DNA of 64,000 nt from Kitasatospora herbaricolor (GTDB taxonomy: Bacteria > Actinomycetota > Actinomycetes > Streptomycetales > Streptomycetaceae), in assembly GCF_030813695.1 (NCBI RefSeq), contig NZ_JAUSVA010000002.1, positions 3,906,001-3,970,000 on the forward strand. The letters run 5' to 3'. Positions within the stretch are counted from its first letter, which is position 1. Each line of letters starts with the position of its first letter. This document shows positions 1 to 11,246 of this stretch, piece after piece. The notes beneath the pieces are model-generated. The model saw nothing but the letters and a program-made list of their open reading frames with translations. It was not told the DNA's origin and made no database searches. Made by a program: the position numbers and the translations under genes.

Positions 1-3311
<3,311 letters not shown>

Positions 3312-3987
3312 GAGGGGGGTCCTTCCGAGGGCTCGGAGCTCACTGCGCGCGTACCGGCCGGCCTCGACGGGCTGGTCCCACCCCCGGCGCCGTGGGTCTC
3401 AGCCGGGGTGTGAACCCCAGGTCAGAGCCGCTTTGCGGAGGCGGTGCCAGACCCCTTCAGGGCATCGCTCGCTCCGGGCGACGAGTCACGGAGCAGCTAA
3501 CAGGCAGCGCAAAGGGACAGTGTAGCCAATAGGCACACTGCTGTCCAGCTCTGATTCGGAGACCGAATCGGAGACTCCTCCCTGTCGCCACCCGGTGCAC
3601 TCCGGGCCCCCTTCGGGACCGGACCGCAGGGTGGTCCCTGCCCTCACGAACTGCATGCGGCCCGCGCACTCCGGGCCACCGCGCCTCACATGGAGTCACT
3701 TCCCGCTGGGGCCTCCGAATATGCATCCAGGGCCTCGCCAACCGTCGGCGCTCTCCACGCACACGGCGCGCCTTGAGAATCGCGCGCCAGGTTCGGTTCG
3801 TCAAGGCCCCCACCGGAGTGCGGACCTCGTCATACCTATCGTCCGAGACCCCTCCCGCGTTACAGAACCCGTGGTGAGGGCCGTTCCGGACGACAGCGAT
3901 CACCCTACCCGCCCGGACCGACAGTGCCGAGGGGGCAATCGGCCACGATCGTGCGGCCACTGGGCCGGTCCTCGGACGGACGTACGC
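3312..3987. other. Long rplL-rpoB spacer, no gene seen
   Basis: About 680 bp between the rplL terminator and the rpoB start. It holds the predicted rpoB promoter (3519-3547), which would give an untranslated leader of roughly 200 nt. A 12-bp direct repeat, GCACTCCGGGCC, occurs near 3597 and 3666. Reading frames that cross the region have none of the codon bias of neighbouring genes and I do not call them. The length suggests regulatory content in the rpoB leader. Confidence 0.6.
3519..3547 (-). promoter_or_regulatory. Predicted vegetative promoter of rpoB
   Basis: On the minus strand, -35 TGGACA (3547-3542) and -10 TACACT (3524-3519) are separated by exactly 17 bp, a close match to the HrdB-type consensus TTGACA/TANNNT. 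Transcription would start about 200 nt upstream of the rpoB TTG codon. Together with the rplL terminator upstream, this makes rpoB a separate unit from rplJL. Inferred from sequence only. Confidence 0.6.
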
Positions 3988-4030
3988 AAAAAGGCCGGGC
4001 CGACCACCCGCAAGGGTGATCGGCCCGGCC
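3988..4030 (-). terminator. Rho-independent terminator of rplJL
   Basis: Hairpin 3993-4030 has an 11-bp perfect GC-rich stem (GGCCGGGCCGA with its complement), extended by CACCC/GGGTG around a GCAA loop. On the minus strand five U residues follow (3992-3988). It starts 28 bp after the rplL stop codon. Confidence 0.85.
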
Positions 4031-4057
4031 CCGCGCCCCCTCAGAGGGGGCGGCGAG

Positions 4058-4441
4058 TCACTTGACGGTGACCTTGGCGCCAGCGGCCTCGAGGGCGGCC
4101 TTGGCCTTCTCGGCGGCCTCCTTGGCGACCTTCTCCAGGACCGGCTTCGGGGTGCCGTCAACGAGGTCCTTGGCCTCCTTCAGACCGAGGGAGGTAAGGG
4201 CGCGCACCTCCTTGATGACCTGGATCTTCTTGTCGCCGGCCGACTCGAGGATGACGTCGAACTCGTCCTGCTCCTCGACGGCCTCGACGGCGGCGGCAGC
4301 GCCACCGGCGGCGGCAACGGCGACCGGAGCGGCAGCCTTGACGTCGAACTTCTCCTCGAACGCCTTGACGAACTCGGACAGCTCGATGAGGGTCAGGGTC
4401 TCGAACTGCTCGAGCAGCTCGTCCTGGGACAGCTTCGCCAT
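4058..4441 (-). CDS. rplL: 50S ribosomal protein L7/L12
   Basis: Stalk protein that recruits translation GTPases to the 50S subunit. It has 127 residues, the family size: an N-terminal L10-binding helical domain (about 1-35), an Ala/Val-rich hinge (about 36-58), and a C-terminal globular domain with the signature [19 protein letters not shown] and a terminal TVK. The ATG at 4441 is preceded by GGAAGG. It lies 111 bp downstream of rplJ and is presumably co-transcribed with it. It acts as dimers bound to L10. Confidence 0.99.
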   Translation of the reverse strand: MAKLSQDELLEQFETLTLIELSEFVKAFEEKFDVKAAAPVAVAAAGGAAAAVEAVEEQDEFDVILESAGDKKIQVIKEVRALTSLGLKEAKDLVDGTPKPVLEKVAKEAAEKAKAALEAAGAKVTVK

Positions 4442-4552
4442 GATGGCGTCCTTCCACTAAATCGGCAGGTGCCGGATGTACGGGATGGCGGGCGTACGGG
4501 CCCGCTGCGGCCGGAGGTACCGGACGCTGAGTGCCTCACGCGTGAGCGTGAA

Positions 4553-5125
4553 TTACTCGGCAGCCTCGGTGGTGTCCTCGGCCTCGGCGGGAGCCGGCGT
4601 ACCGGCACCGCCCTGCTCGACCTTCGCGCGCAGTGCCTCGGCAGTGCGGGCGAACTCCACCAGCGGAGCCTGGAAGGTAGCCGCGGCCTTGGCCATGGAC
4701 GCCTTCAGGCCGCCGGCCAGCTTGGCGAGCAGCACCTCGCGGGACTCGAGGTCCGCGAGCTTCTTGATCTCATCGGCGGTCAGCGCCTTACCGTCAAGGA
4801 CACCGCCCTTGATGATGAGAGCGGGGTTGTCCTTGGCGAAGTCACGCAGAGCCTTCGCCGACTCCACCGGGTCACCGGTGACGAAGGCGACAGCCGTCGG
4901 ACCCGCGAACAGGTCGTCGAGCTCCGTGATCCCGGCCTCATTGGCAGCGATCTTGGTCAGCGTGTTCTTCACCACGGCGTACTGGGCGTTCTCACCCAGC
5001 GAGCGACGCAGGTTCTTCACCTGCTTCACCGTCAGACCGCGGTACTCGGTCAGCACGGCCGCGTTCGAGGCACGGAACTTGTCCGTGATCTCGGCGACGG
5101 CAGCAGCCTTGTCGGGCCTTGCCAT
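4553..5125 (-). CDS. rplJ: 50S ribosomal protein L10
   Basis: Base of the ribosomal stalk; it binds 23S rRNA and the L7/L12 dimers, and in many bacteria represses its own mRNA by binding the leader. The 190-residue protein begins [18 protein letters not shown] and contains the family segment [18 protein letters not shown] followed by the NTL(T/A) region. The ATG at 5125 is chosen because GGAAGGAGG lies 9 bases upstream; an in-frame extension to 5221 would start inside the leader RNA. The acidic, Ala/Pro-rich tail ([14 protein letters not shown]) is normal for actinobacterial L10. Confidence 0.98.
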   Translation of the reverse strand: MARPDKAAAVAEITDKFRASNAAVLTEYRGLTVKQVKNLRRSLGENAQYAVVKNTLTKIAANEAGITELDDLFAGPTAVAFVTGDPVESAKALRDFAKDNPALIIKGGVLDGKALTADEIKKLADLESREVLLAKLAGGLKASMAKAAATFQAPLVEFARTAEALRAKVEQGGAGTPAPAEAEDTTEAAE

Positions 5126-5225
5126 AGGCTTACGCCTCCTTCCGTGATGTCGAAGTCGGGCCGACCTGCGAAAGTCGACCATCTGCGCCTCGGACACGCC
5201 GGTCTGATCAGAAGGAGACACCCTG

Positions 5226-5375
5226 CAAAACAGTGAGAGCCCCGGTGCGCAGGCGCACGGGGCTCAGTAAGACCTCGACGGACGGACGGCGAACCGTACG
5301 AACCGGAAGTCCAAGCTCCAAACACTCCTGCGCGGGCTGTCTGCGGTAAATCGCAGATCCTTCGGTCACCCCGCA
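5226..5375 (-). ncRNA. Probable ribosomal protein L10 leader (autoregulatory mRNA element)
   Basis: Minus-strand leader of rplJ. It contains CCGAAGGAT, then a short CTGCG...CGCAG hairpin followed by ACAGCCCGCGCAGGAG, and then the attenuator-like hairpin. The layout (G/A-rich asymmetric internal loop next to a CTGCG-type hairpin upstream of rplJ) resembles the L10 leader family known from many bacteria. The call rests on position and motif resemblance, not on a covariance-model score. Confidence 0.5.
5227..5265 (-). terminator. Attenuator-like hairpin in the rplJ leader
   Basis: On the minus strand an 8-bp GAGCCCCG/CGGGGCTC stem continues through TGCGC/GCGCA with one bulged C (5265-5237). It is followed by TCACTG and then UUUU (5230-5227). 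It lies between the probable L10-binding element and the rplJ start, where a transcription attenuator would be expected. Whether it stops RNA polymerase is inference. Confidence 0.5.
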
Positions 5376-5420
5376 CCCTCACAGGCGCACGGCGACAACC
5401 AGCGGTCTTTGGCTTGCACC

Positions 5421-5450
5421 AAGGTAGCCCGGATCGGCCCCGGACGACAA
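5421..5450 (-). promoter_or_regulatory. Predicted promoter of rplJ-rplL
   Basis: Minus strand -35 TTGTCG (5450-5445) and -10 TACCTT (5426-5421) with an 18-bp spacer. Transcripts would begin near 5414 and carry a leader of about 290 nt that includes the L10-type element. No better promoter is visible between the upstream lipoprotein gene and rplJ. Confidence 0.5.
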
Positions 5451-5514
5451 ATCGCGCCGCCGGTGGCCTTCACCACGTGCCTTCACCACGTCGGCCGCGG
5501 CGCCCCCGCGGGGC

Positions 5515-5534
5515 GGGCCCGAGCGAGCGGGCCC
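5515..5534 (-). terminator. Possible terminator of the lipoprotein gene
   Basis: Perfect 7-bp GGGCCCG/CGGGCCC stem with a 6-nt loop, next to a second GC-only inverted repeat (about 5535-5560), directly after the stop codon at 5561. There is no U tract, so it would be a hairpin-only (actinobacterial type) terminator. Confidence 0.4.
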
Positions 5535-5560
5535 GGCCGGCCGGCGAGCGGCCGGGCCGG

Positions 5561-6424
5561 TCAGCGGGCCAGCGGCGAGGTGCTGCGGGTACCGGTGTCG
5601 GAGGTGTCCGCCTCGGCCGGCGCCTGCACCGACAGGGCCCCGCCGAAGTCGGAGTACTGCACCAGGTCGTCCGCGCCGCCCTCGGTGCCCGTCCCGGTCC
5701 GGCGGAGCTGGACGAGCTGGTCCTTGTCGTTCAGCCACAGGTCGAGGGTGAGCACGGTGGCGCCGCCCGGCGCGAGCGCCGCCCGCAGGCCGGTCCGGCG
5801 GGACTCGCCGAGCTGGTTCTGGGCCGCCGCGTAGCGCTCCGCGGTGGTGCTGACCTGGTAGTGCTGGACGGCGTTGTCGTCGAGCTTCTCCTCGCCGAGC
5901 AGCACCGGATCGGCCGCCGCCGTCGCGGCGGTGAGCGCCACCACCGGGTTGAGCTGGTCCACCAGCCCCGCGTACGGCACCTCCTTGTGGCCGTCCGCAC
6001 CCGTCGCGCCGCCGAACTTCTCCCAGTGCCGGCCGCCGAGCCGGGCCGCGGTGGCGTCGTCCCCGCCCTGGTAGGCCGTGGTGTCCATGACGATCAGCTG
6101 CTCGGCGGTGCCGGGCGTGCCGCGCTTGATCTGCAGGGCCGTCTTCGGCTGCCAGAACAGCAGGCCGGCGGCGCTGTCGGCGCCCAGCCGGTAGCTGATC
6201 TTGGCCCGGCGGGCGGTCTGCATGGCGAGCTGGGCGGAGAGCAGCACCCCGTGCGGCGAGCGGTCGGTGGGCTTGTCGGCGTCGCTCGGCGACGGGCTCG
6301 CGCTGCTCGGCGTGCCCGGGGCGGAGGGTCCGGACGGCTGCGCCGGCCCGCCGCCGCACCCGGCCAGCAGGCCCACGAGCAGCACCGCGGCCACTCCGGC
6401 CGTCATCCGCCGCCGCGCCGCCAT
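5561..6424 (-). CDS. Secreted lipoprotein, LppX/LprG-like fold suspected
   Basis: Exported lipoprotein of 287 residues. It starts MAARRRMTAGVAAVLLVGL and has a lipobox LLAGC (Cys about residue 24) followed by a Ser/Pro-rich linker. The mature part (LLSAQLAMQTARRAKISYRL..., with a LWLNDKDQLVQLRRT strand near the end) has the length and strand pattern of lipid-carrier or LolA-like lipoproteins such as LppX/LprAFG; I infer this rather than recognise it. The ATG at 6424 follows GGGAG. The next gene upstream, 6778-7614, is a diverged paralogue (both share a D-x-W-(I/L)-x-x-x-(D/G)-x-L C-terminal strand). In streptomycetes I recall such a pair sitting between rplA and rplJ. Ligand unknown. Confidence 0.8.
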   Translation of the reverse strand: MAARRRMTAGVAAVLLVGLLAGCGGGPAQPSGPSAPGTPSSASPSPSDADKPTDRSPHGVLLSAQLAMQTARRAKISYRLGADSAAGLLFWQPKTALQIKRGTPGTAEQLIVMDTTAYQGGDDATAARLGGRHWEKFGGATGADGHKEVPYAGLVDQLNPVVALTAATAAADPVLLGEEKLDDNAVQHYQVSTTAERYAAAQNQLGESRRTGLRAALAPGGATVLTLDLWLNDKDQLVQLRRTGTGTEGGADDLVQYSDFGGALSVQAPAEADTSDTGTRSTSPLAR

Positions 6425-6777
6425 AGCCGTCTCCCGTCGGTCCGCCACCCGTCCTCCGGGCGCCCCGGGGCCGCCCTGCCGGGCCCCCGTCCAGCTCGTC
6501 CAGCGTGCACCGGCCGTCGGGCCCGCGCACGGGGGCCGCCGCCGGCCGGGCGGCCGTGTCCGTCCCCGTGGCGGCCCGGTGCTCCGTGCCTTCCGGTGCT
6601 CCGTACCGGCGCGACGCCCCGTGGCCACCGGTTCCCCGGCCGGGCCGTCCCCCGGTGCTGCCGGGCCCTACGGGCCCGAACCGCCCTCCCCCTGCCCACC
6701 CACCATGTCACGCCGCCCTCGGGGGCCCGGCGGCGCCCCGCCTCCGGGCCGGCCGCCGCGGGCCGCAGGCGCCCGTC

Positions 6778-7614
6778 TCAGCCCGCGGCGGACGGCCCGG
6801 CGGGCCCGGCCGGCCCCGGCTCCGGGACTTCGAAGGCCACCCCCGGCTCGGAGACCACCGTGCTGGTCACCTCCGTCCCCGCCCGACCGGAGGCGCTCTC
6901 GCGCAGCCGCAGCAGCTGGTCCCCCTCGCCGATCCAGATGTCGTAGTCGAGGTTCTCCACACCCTGCTCCTGGTAGTACGCCAGGACGACCGCGCGCCGC
7001 TCCGGGGTCAGGTTCTGGTCGGTGCCGAAGAGGGCCGCCACCGGCGCAACGGCCCGGTAGTGGGTGGCCACCGTCCCGCCCTCGACGGTCGGCCCCACCT
7101 CGCTGAGCCGTCCGGTCAGTGCCACCAGGCGCAGCCGCGCCCCGGGGTTGGTGACCAGCGCGCTCAGCCAGCCGCCCGCGTAGCCGCCGGCGCCGGTGCC
7201 GCCCGGATCGAGCGACTCCACCTCGGCCCGCACCGCCCGCCGCCAGCCCGCCGCACCGTCCTGCCCGAGGTAGCAGATCCCCTCCACCATGCGCAGCAGG
7301 CCGGTGCCGGCGGCGTCGGTGAGTCGCAGGTCGGCCACGTCCGCCGCGCCCCACGCGAGGGTCCCCTCGGCGCCGCCCCGGCCGGCCGGCCCCTCGCGGT
7401 CGAAGCGCAGGCGCGCGCTGCCGACGTCGTCCAGGTTCCGGGCCGAGGTGAGCAGCACCTGCCGGGCCGGGCGGGAGGCGGTGGTGGCGGGCCCCACCGT
7501 CCCCGGGCGGGTCTGCGGGCCGGGGTCGGCCCGCACGTCCAGGGTGGCCACCGCCGCGCCGAAGACCACCAGCGTGGCCACCACCCCCAGGGCCACTGTT
7601 CGATCGGACGGCAC
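6778..7614 (-). CDS. Membrane-anchored extracytoplasmic protein, paralogue of the adjacent lipoprotein
   Basis: 278 residues. An N-terminal hydrophobic segment (TVALGVVATLVVFGAAVATL, about residues 5-24) without a lipobox Cys suggests a signal anchor rather than a lipoprotein. The extracellular domain contains QVLLTSARNLDDVGSARLRF, a conserved-looking MVEGICYLGQDG strand and YDIWIGEGDQLLRLRE near the C-terminus, the last resembling the next gene's LWLNDKDQLVQLR. The GTG at 7614 is preferred because GGAG lies 6 bases upstream; an ATG at 7710 would add 32 Arg/Pro-rich residues unlike a signal sequence. It precedes the lipoprotein gene by about 350 bp, a stretch rich in GC-only hairpins. Function unknown; the conserved location between ribosomal protein operons is the main clue. 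Confidence 0.75.
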   Translation of the reverse strand: MPSDRTVALGVVATLVVFGAAVATLDVRADPGPQTRPGTVGPATTASRPARQVLLTSARNLDDVGSARLRFDREGPAGRGGAEGTLAWGAADVADLRLTDAAGTGLLRMVEGICYLGQDGAAGWRRAVRAEVESLDPGGTGAGGYAGGWLSALVTNPGARLRLVALTGRLSEVGPTVEGGTVATHYRAVAPVAALFGTDQNLTPERRAVVLAYYQEQGVENLDYDIWIGEGDQLLRLRESASGRAGTEVTSTVVSEPGVAFEVPEPGPAGPAGPSAAG

Positions 7615-7739
7615 AGCACTCTCCGGGGGACGGACGCGGGCACGGGTCAGCCGAGCGTAATCCGGCCCGGGCCGCCGTCGGCCGCCGGGAGCGTCTCGAT
7701 CCGGAAACATCGCCCGCGGGTCCGCCGCGGGCGGGAACG

Positions 7740-7783
7740 ACGACGGGCCCGCACCCCCGGTGAAGGGGGTACGGGCCCGTCGT
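7740..7783 (-). terminator. Terminator of rplK-rplA
   Basis: A 12-bp perfect stem (ACGACGGGCCCG and complement, 7740-7751 with 7772-7783) has an inner ACCCCC/GGGGGT stem and a GGTGAA loop. It lies 50 bp past the rplA stop. The U tract is weak (CGUUCC), so termination probably relies on the hairpin. Confidence 0.75.
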
Positions 7784-7832
7784 ACGGTCTGAGCTACACC
7801 CAGGACGCGACTGCCGGTCGGAGCACGGGGGC

Positions 7833-8555
7833 TCAGACGGCGGCCGGGTCCTCCTCGACCAGGAGGTTGCGGGTGCGGTTCGGGTCCACCTGGATGCCGG
7901 GGCCCATGGTGGTGGTGACCGCGGTCTTCTTGATGTAGCGGCCCTTGGCGGCGGACGGCTTGGCCCGGAGGACCTCGTCCAGCGCGGCGCCGTAGTTCTC
8001 GACCAGCTGCTCGTCGGTGAAGGAGGCCTTACCGATGATGAAGTGCAGGTTCGAGTGCTTGTCGACGCGGAACTCGATCTTGCCGCCCTTGATGTCGTTG
8101 ACAGCCTTGGCGACATCGGGGGTGACGGTGCCGGTCTTCGGGTTCGGCATCAGACCACGCGGGCCGAGCACGCGGCCGAGGCGGCCGACCTTGCCCATGA
8201 GGTCCGGGGTGGCGACGACGGCGTCGAAGTCGAGGCGGCCCTTGGCGACCTCGTCGATGAGCTCGTCCGAACCGACGATGTCGGCACCCGCAGCACGCGC
8301 GGCCTCGGCACGCTCGCCGGTCGCGAAGACCAGGACCCGAGCGGTCTTACCGGTGCCGTGCGGGAGGATCACGGTGCTGCGGACCATCTGGTCGGCCTTG
8401 CGCGGGTCGACACCCAGGCGCATGGCAACCTCGACGGTCGCGTCGAACTTGGTGGTGGACGTCTCCCGGGCGAGGCGGATGGCCTCGAGGGGGGCGTAGA
8501 GGCGGTCGCGGTCAACCTTGGCGGCCGCGGCCGTCAGAGCCTTGCTGCGCTTCAC
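7833..8555 (-). CDS. rplA: 50S ribosomal protein L1
   Basis: L1-stalk protein involved in release of deacylated tRNA; in many bacteria it also represses its own operon. It has 240 residues with the family hallmarks [17 protein letters not shown] and [19 protein letters not shown], and ends in a short acidic tail. The GTG at 8555 (GTG AAG CGC) is preceded by AGGAG 5 bases upstream. It follows rplK by 100 bp in the same transcript and is terminated by the hairpin at 7740-7783. Confidence 0.98.
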   Translation of the reverse strand: MKRSKALTAAAAKVDRDRLYAPLEAIRLARETSTTKFDATVEVAMRLGVDPRKADQMVRSTVILPHGTGKTARVLVFATGERAEAARAAGADIVGSDELIDEVAKGRLDFDAVVATPDLMGKVGRLGRVLGPRGLMPNPKTGTVTPDVAKAVNDIKGGKIEFRVDKHSNLHFIIGKASFTDEQLVENYGAALDEVLRAKPSAAKGRYIKKTAVTTTMGPGIQVDPNRTRNLLVEEDPAAV

Positions 8556-8655
8556 TGCTGCTCCTGAATAGATAGCGGAGTTGTGGTTTGTCGGGCCGCG
8601 CAGGCCCTGCCACAGGGACGGCCGGTGCGTCCGCCCCGGCCGGAGAGGGGCTGGA

Positions 8656-9090
8656 TCAGCCCTCGACCGTGACGCCCATGGACCGGGCGGTGCCGGCGAT
8701 GATCTTCGCGGCGGCGTCCAGGTCGTTGGCGTTCAGGTCGGGGAGCTTCACGGTCGCGATCTCGCGGACCTGGGCGCCGGTGAGCTTGGCGACCTTGGTC
8801 TTGTGCGGCTCGGCCGAGCCCTTCTCGATGCCGGCGGCCTTCAGGATGAGGCGCGCGGCCGGCGGCGTCTTCGTGATGAAGGTGAAGGAGCGGTCGTCGT
8901 AGACCGTGATCTCCACCGGCACGATCATGCCGCGCTGCGACTCGGTCGCGGCGTTGTAGGCCTTGCAGAACTCCATGATGTTCACGCCGTGCTGGCCCAG
9001 CGCGGGGCCGACCGGCGGAGCCGGGTTGGCCGCGCCGGCCTTGATCTGGAGCTTGATGAGCCCCGTGATCTTCTTCTTCTTGGGAGGCAT
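8656..9090 (-). CDS. rplK: 50S ribosomal protein L11
   Basis: Component of the GTPase-associated centre, needed for stringent-factor activation and the binding site of thiopeptides. It has 144 residues: [19 protein letters not shown], the proline pair [20 protein letters not shown] that serves as the thiopeptide-contact helix, and a C-terminal rRNA-binding domain ending [12 protein letters not shown]. The ATG at 9090 has GGAG just upstream; the longer in-frame opening to 9168 is leader. First gene of the rplKA unit, with its own predicted promoter at 9175-9203. Confidence 0.98.
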   Translation of the reverse strand: MPPKKKKITGLIKLQIKAGAANPAPPVGPALGQHGVNIMEFCKAYNAATESQRGMIVPVEITVYDDRSFTFITKTPPAARLILKAAGIEKGSAEPHKTKVAKLTGAQVREIATVKLPDLNANDLDAAAKIIAGTARSMGVTVEG

Positions 9091-9174
9091 GTCTCTCCGG
9101 GTCCTTCTGAGAGGGGATGGTCGGCGTGTGCGGCAACCGGGGCGACACCCGGAGGGCACCACACACATCGGACC

Positions 9175-9203
9175 AGGCTAACGCGGATGCGTCGCTGGAC
9201 CAA
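9175..9203 (-). promoter_or_regulatory. Predicted promoter of rplK-rplA
   Basis: Minus strand -35 TTGGTC (9203-9198) and -10 TAGCCT (9180-9175) with a 17-bp spacer, immediately after the nusG terminator. The -35 is only a partial match (TTGaca). Confidence 0.35.
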
Positions 9204-9237
9204 AACGATAAAGGGGCGGGGCCGAAGCCCCGCCCCT
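9203..9237 (-). terminator. Rho-independent terminator of nusG
   Basis: A perfect 10-bp stem AGGGGCGGGG/CCCCGCCCCT (9212-9237) with a CCGAAG loop, followed on the minus strand by UUAUCGUUUU. It starts 17 bp after the nusG stop and separates secE-nusG from rplK-rplA. Confidence 0.85.
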
Positions 9238-9253
9238 GTACCGAAGCCGTGGG

Positions 9254-10183
9254 TCAGTTCTTCTGGATCTGGTCGAACGACAGCTCGACCGGGGTCTCGC
9301 GGCCGAAGATCTCGACCAGGCCCTTGACCTTCTTCGAGTCCGGGTTGATCTCGTTGATGGTCGCCTGCAGGGTCGCGAACGGGCCGTCGGTGACGGTGAC
9401 CGAGTCGCCGACCTCGAAGTCGAGCACCTGGACCTCGACCGGCTTGCCGGGAACCGGCCGGCCGGCCTCCTTGGCCGCCTGGCGCTCCACGTCGGGGGCG
9501 AGCATCTTGACGACCTCGTCCAGCGTCAGCGGGTACGGGTCGTAGGCGTTGCCGACGAAGCCGGTGACGCCGGGGGTGTTGCGCACGACGCCCCAGGACT
9601 CCGGGGTGAGGTCCATCCGGACCAGGACGTAGCCGGGGAGCTTGTTCTGGCGGATCGTCTTGCGGTCGCCGTTCTTGATCTGGACGACCTCCTCCTGCGG
9701 CACCTCGGACTGGAAGATGTAGTCCTCGACGTTCAGGGAGACGGAGCGCTGCTCCAGGTTCTGCTTCACGCGGTTCTCGTAACCCGCGTAGGTGTGGATG
9801 ACGTACCACTCGCCCGGGGCGGTGCGCAGCTTCTCGCGGAACTCGGCGACCGGGTCGACCTCGACCTCGTCCTCGGCGGCGGCCTCCTCGGCGGCCTCCT
9901 CGGACTCCTCGTCGCTCTCGTCCTCGGCGGCGGCTTCCTCGGACGCGTCCTCGTCCTCGGCCTCGTCGGACTCCTCGTGCAGCGCGGCGACCTCGGCGGG
10001 CTCGTCGGCCTCGGCCTCGTCGAACGCCTCGACCTCGTCCTCGTCACTGTCCACGGCGTCCACGATCTGCTCGGCGGACTCGGAGTCGGCGGCACTGTCA
10101 GCCAGCGCAGCCGCGTCCAGCTCGGCGGCGACATCCGCCTCGCGGACGGTCTCGTCGGCGTCGTACAGGGGGGACTCAGACAC
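9254..10183 (-). CDS. nusG: Transcription antitermination/pausing factor NusG, with long acidic N-terminal extension
   Basis: Binds RNA polymerase to tune pausing and couples it to the ribosome or Rho. 309 residues, against about 180 in E. coli. The first ~120 are an Asp/Glu/Ala-rich low-complexity extension, typical of streptomycete NusG. Then comes the NGN domain ([20 protein letters not shown] ... PGYVLVRMD ... [13 protein letters not shown]) and the C-terminal KOW domain ([20 protein letters not shown] ... [19 protein letters not shown]). The GTG at 10183 (GTG TCT GAG) is chosen over the in-frame opening at 10288 because homologues begin MSES/MSDP; its Shine-Dalgarno is weak. Downstream of secE, sharing its transcript. 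Confidence 0.97.
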   Translation of the reverse strand: MSESPLYDADETVREADVAAELDAAALADSAADSESAEQIVDAVDSDEDEVEAFDEAEADEPAEVAALHEESDEAEDEDASEEAAAEDESDEESEEAAEEAAAEDEVEVDPVAEFREKLRTAPGEWYVIHTYAGYENRVKQNLEQRSVSLNVEDYIFQSEVPQEEVVQIKNGDRKTIRQNKLPGYVLVRMDLTPESWGVVRNTPGVTGFVGNAYDPYPLTLDEVVKMLAPDVERQAAKEAGRPVPGKPVEVQVLDFEVGDSVTVTDGPFATLQATINEINPDSKKVKGLVEIFGRETPVELSFDQIQKN

Positions 10184-10399
10184 GGTGGCTGCTTCTTTCC
10201 TGGAGATGGTGAAGATGGCGCGCTCCGGGCCGCTCTGGCGCCGCGCTGCTCTCGCGGGCGCCCAGGAAAAACGACTCAGAGACTTCAACAGTACCGAGTC
10301 AACGGTAGCGGGCTCGTACGATCGCCGCCGACAGCTCGACCCGGGCCAACGGATCGGCCCGGGTCGGAGTGTGTGTTCGAGGTGCTGAGGTCAGCTCGG

Positions 10400-10765
10400 T
10401 CAGCCGAAGATCCACAGGCTGAGCTTTGCGAAGCCGAAGTCGAGGGAGGCCACCAGGCCCATGATCACGACGACGAAGACGACCACGACGGTGGTGTAGT
10501 TGATGAGGTCGCTCCGGCTGGGCCAGACGACCTTGCGCAGCTCCGCGATGATCTGCCGGTAGAAGAGCGCCAGCCGGGCGAAGACGCCCTTCTTGGCACG
10601 CTTGCCGGACTTCTTCTCACCGTCGCCCGAGCGCTTGGCACGCTTGCGGTCGCGGCGCGAGAGAGCCTTGTCCTCGCCGTCGACAGGCGTGGTCCCGTCA
10701 GCGCCTTCGGCACCCTCGGGGTTGCCGCTCTCAGGCGTTGCGGTGGAGCCCGTGGTCTCCGTCAC
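10400..10765 (-). CDS. secE: Preprotein translocase subunit SecE
   Basis: Essential small membrane subunit of the SecYEG channel. 121 residues: a charged Ser/Gly/Lys N-terminal tail (1-60), the amphipathic helix [19 protein letters not shown] with the invariant WP(S/T)R motif, and one transmembrane helix ([20 protein letters not shown]). The GTG at 10765 follows GAGGA 4 bases upstream. The secE-nusG pair is near-universal in bacteria, with about 215 bp between them here. Confidence 0.97.
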   Translation of the reverse strand: MTETTGSTATPESGNPEGAEGADGTTPVDGEDKALSRRDRKRAKRSGDGEKKSGKRAKKGVFARLALFYRQIIAELRKVVWPSRSDLINYTTVVVVFVVVIMGLVASLDFGFAKLSLWIFG

Positions 10766-10865
10766 TCGTCCTCACCTGAATCCGGGTCCTGCCGAGCGTC
10801 GCCTGTGCCTTTGGAGCACGAGCGATCCGGCGAAAGCAGTGCTGTATGAGGCCCTCTCCGCATCA

Positions 10866-10896
10866 AGCCCGCTCGCTCTGCAAGAGCGAACGGGCT
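10866..10896 (-). terminator. Terminator of tRNA-Trp
   Basis: AGCCCG/CGGGCT outer stem continued by TCGCTC/GAGCGA with a TGCAA loop, 19 bp past the tRNA 3' end on the minus strand. No U tract. Confidence 0.6.
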
Positions 10897-10914
10897 CGGT
10901 ACGGATCAAGCAGC

Positions 10915-10986
10915 AGGGCAAGAGGGACTTGAACCCCCAACCGCCGGTTTTGGAGACCGGTGCTCTACCAATTGAGCTATTGCCCT
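10915..10986 (-). tRNA. tRNA-Trp (anticodon CCA)
   Basis: 72-nt cloverleaf on the minus strand: acceptor AGGGCAA pairs with TTGCCCT, the D-loop region is TAGCTCAATTGGTAGAGC, the anticodon arm is CCGGT-CTCCAAA-ACCGG, and the T arm GGGGGTTCAAGTCCC. No CCA encoded. It sits directly upstream of secE, a position conserved in actinobacteria. Confidence 0.97.
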
Positions 10987-11246
10987 ACGACGCCTCGCGG
11001 CGCCTGCAGTGTCCCCCAACCTACCGCATCCGGGGCCGCTGTATGCACAGGCGGTGGATGCCGCACTTCGGGAGCCATCGAGCAGTGAGTGTACGTGTTC
11101 CGGGGCGATTGGTCGAACCTCTCACCCGGAAGCCGTCGGACCGTCACCGATCCGGCCCCCCGCGGGCCCGACACATGCTGGACCGCGCGCGTACGGATGG
11201 TGAAACCGCCATGCCCGGTCCGTACCGGTTCTGCGACGATGCAGGC

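Noticed and set aside
9791..10183. NusG N-terminal acidic stretch considered as a frameshift or fusion
   Set aside because: The reading frame is continuous and a long acidic extension is normal for streptomycete NusG.
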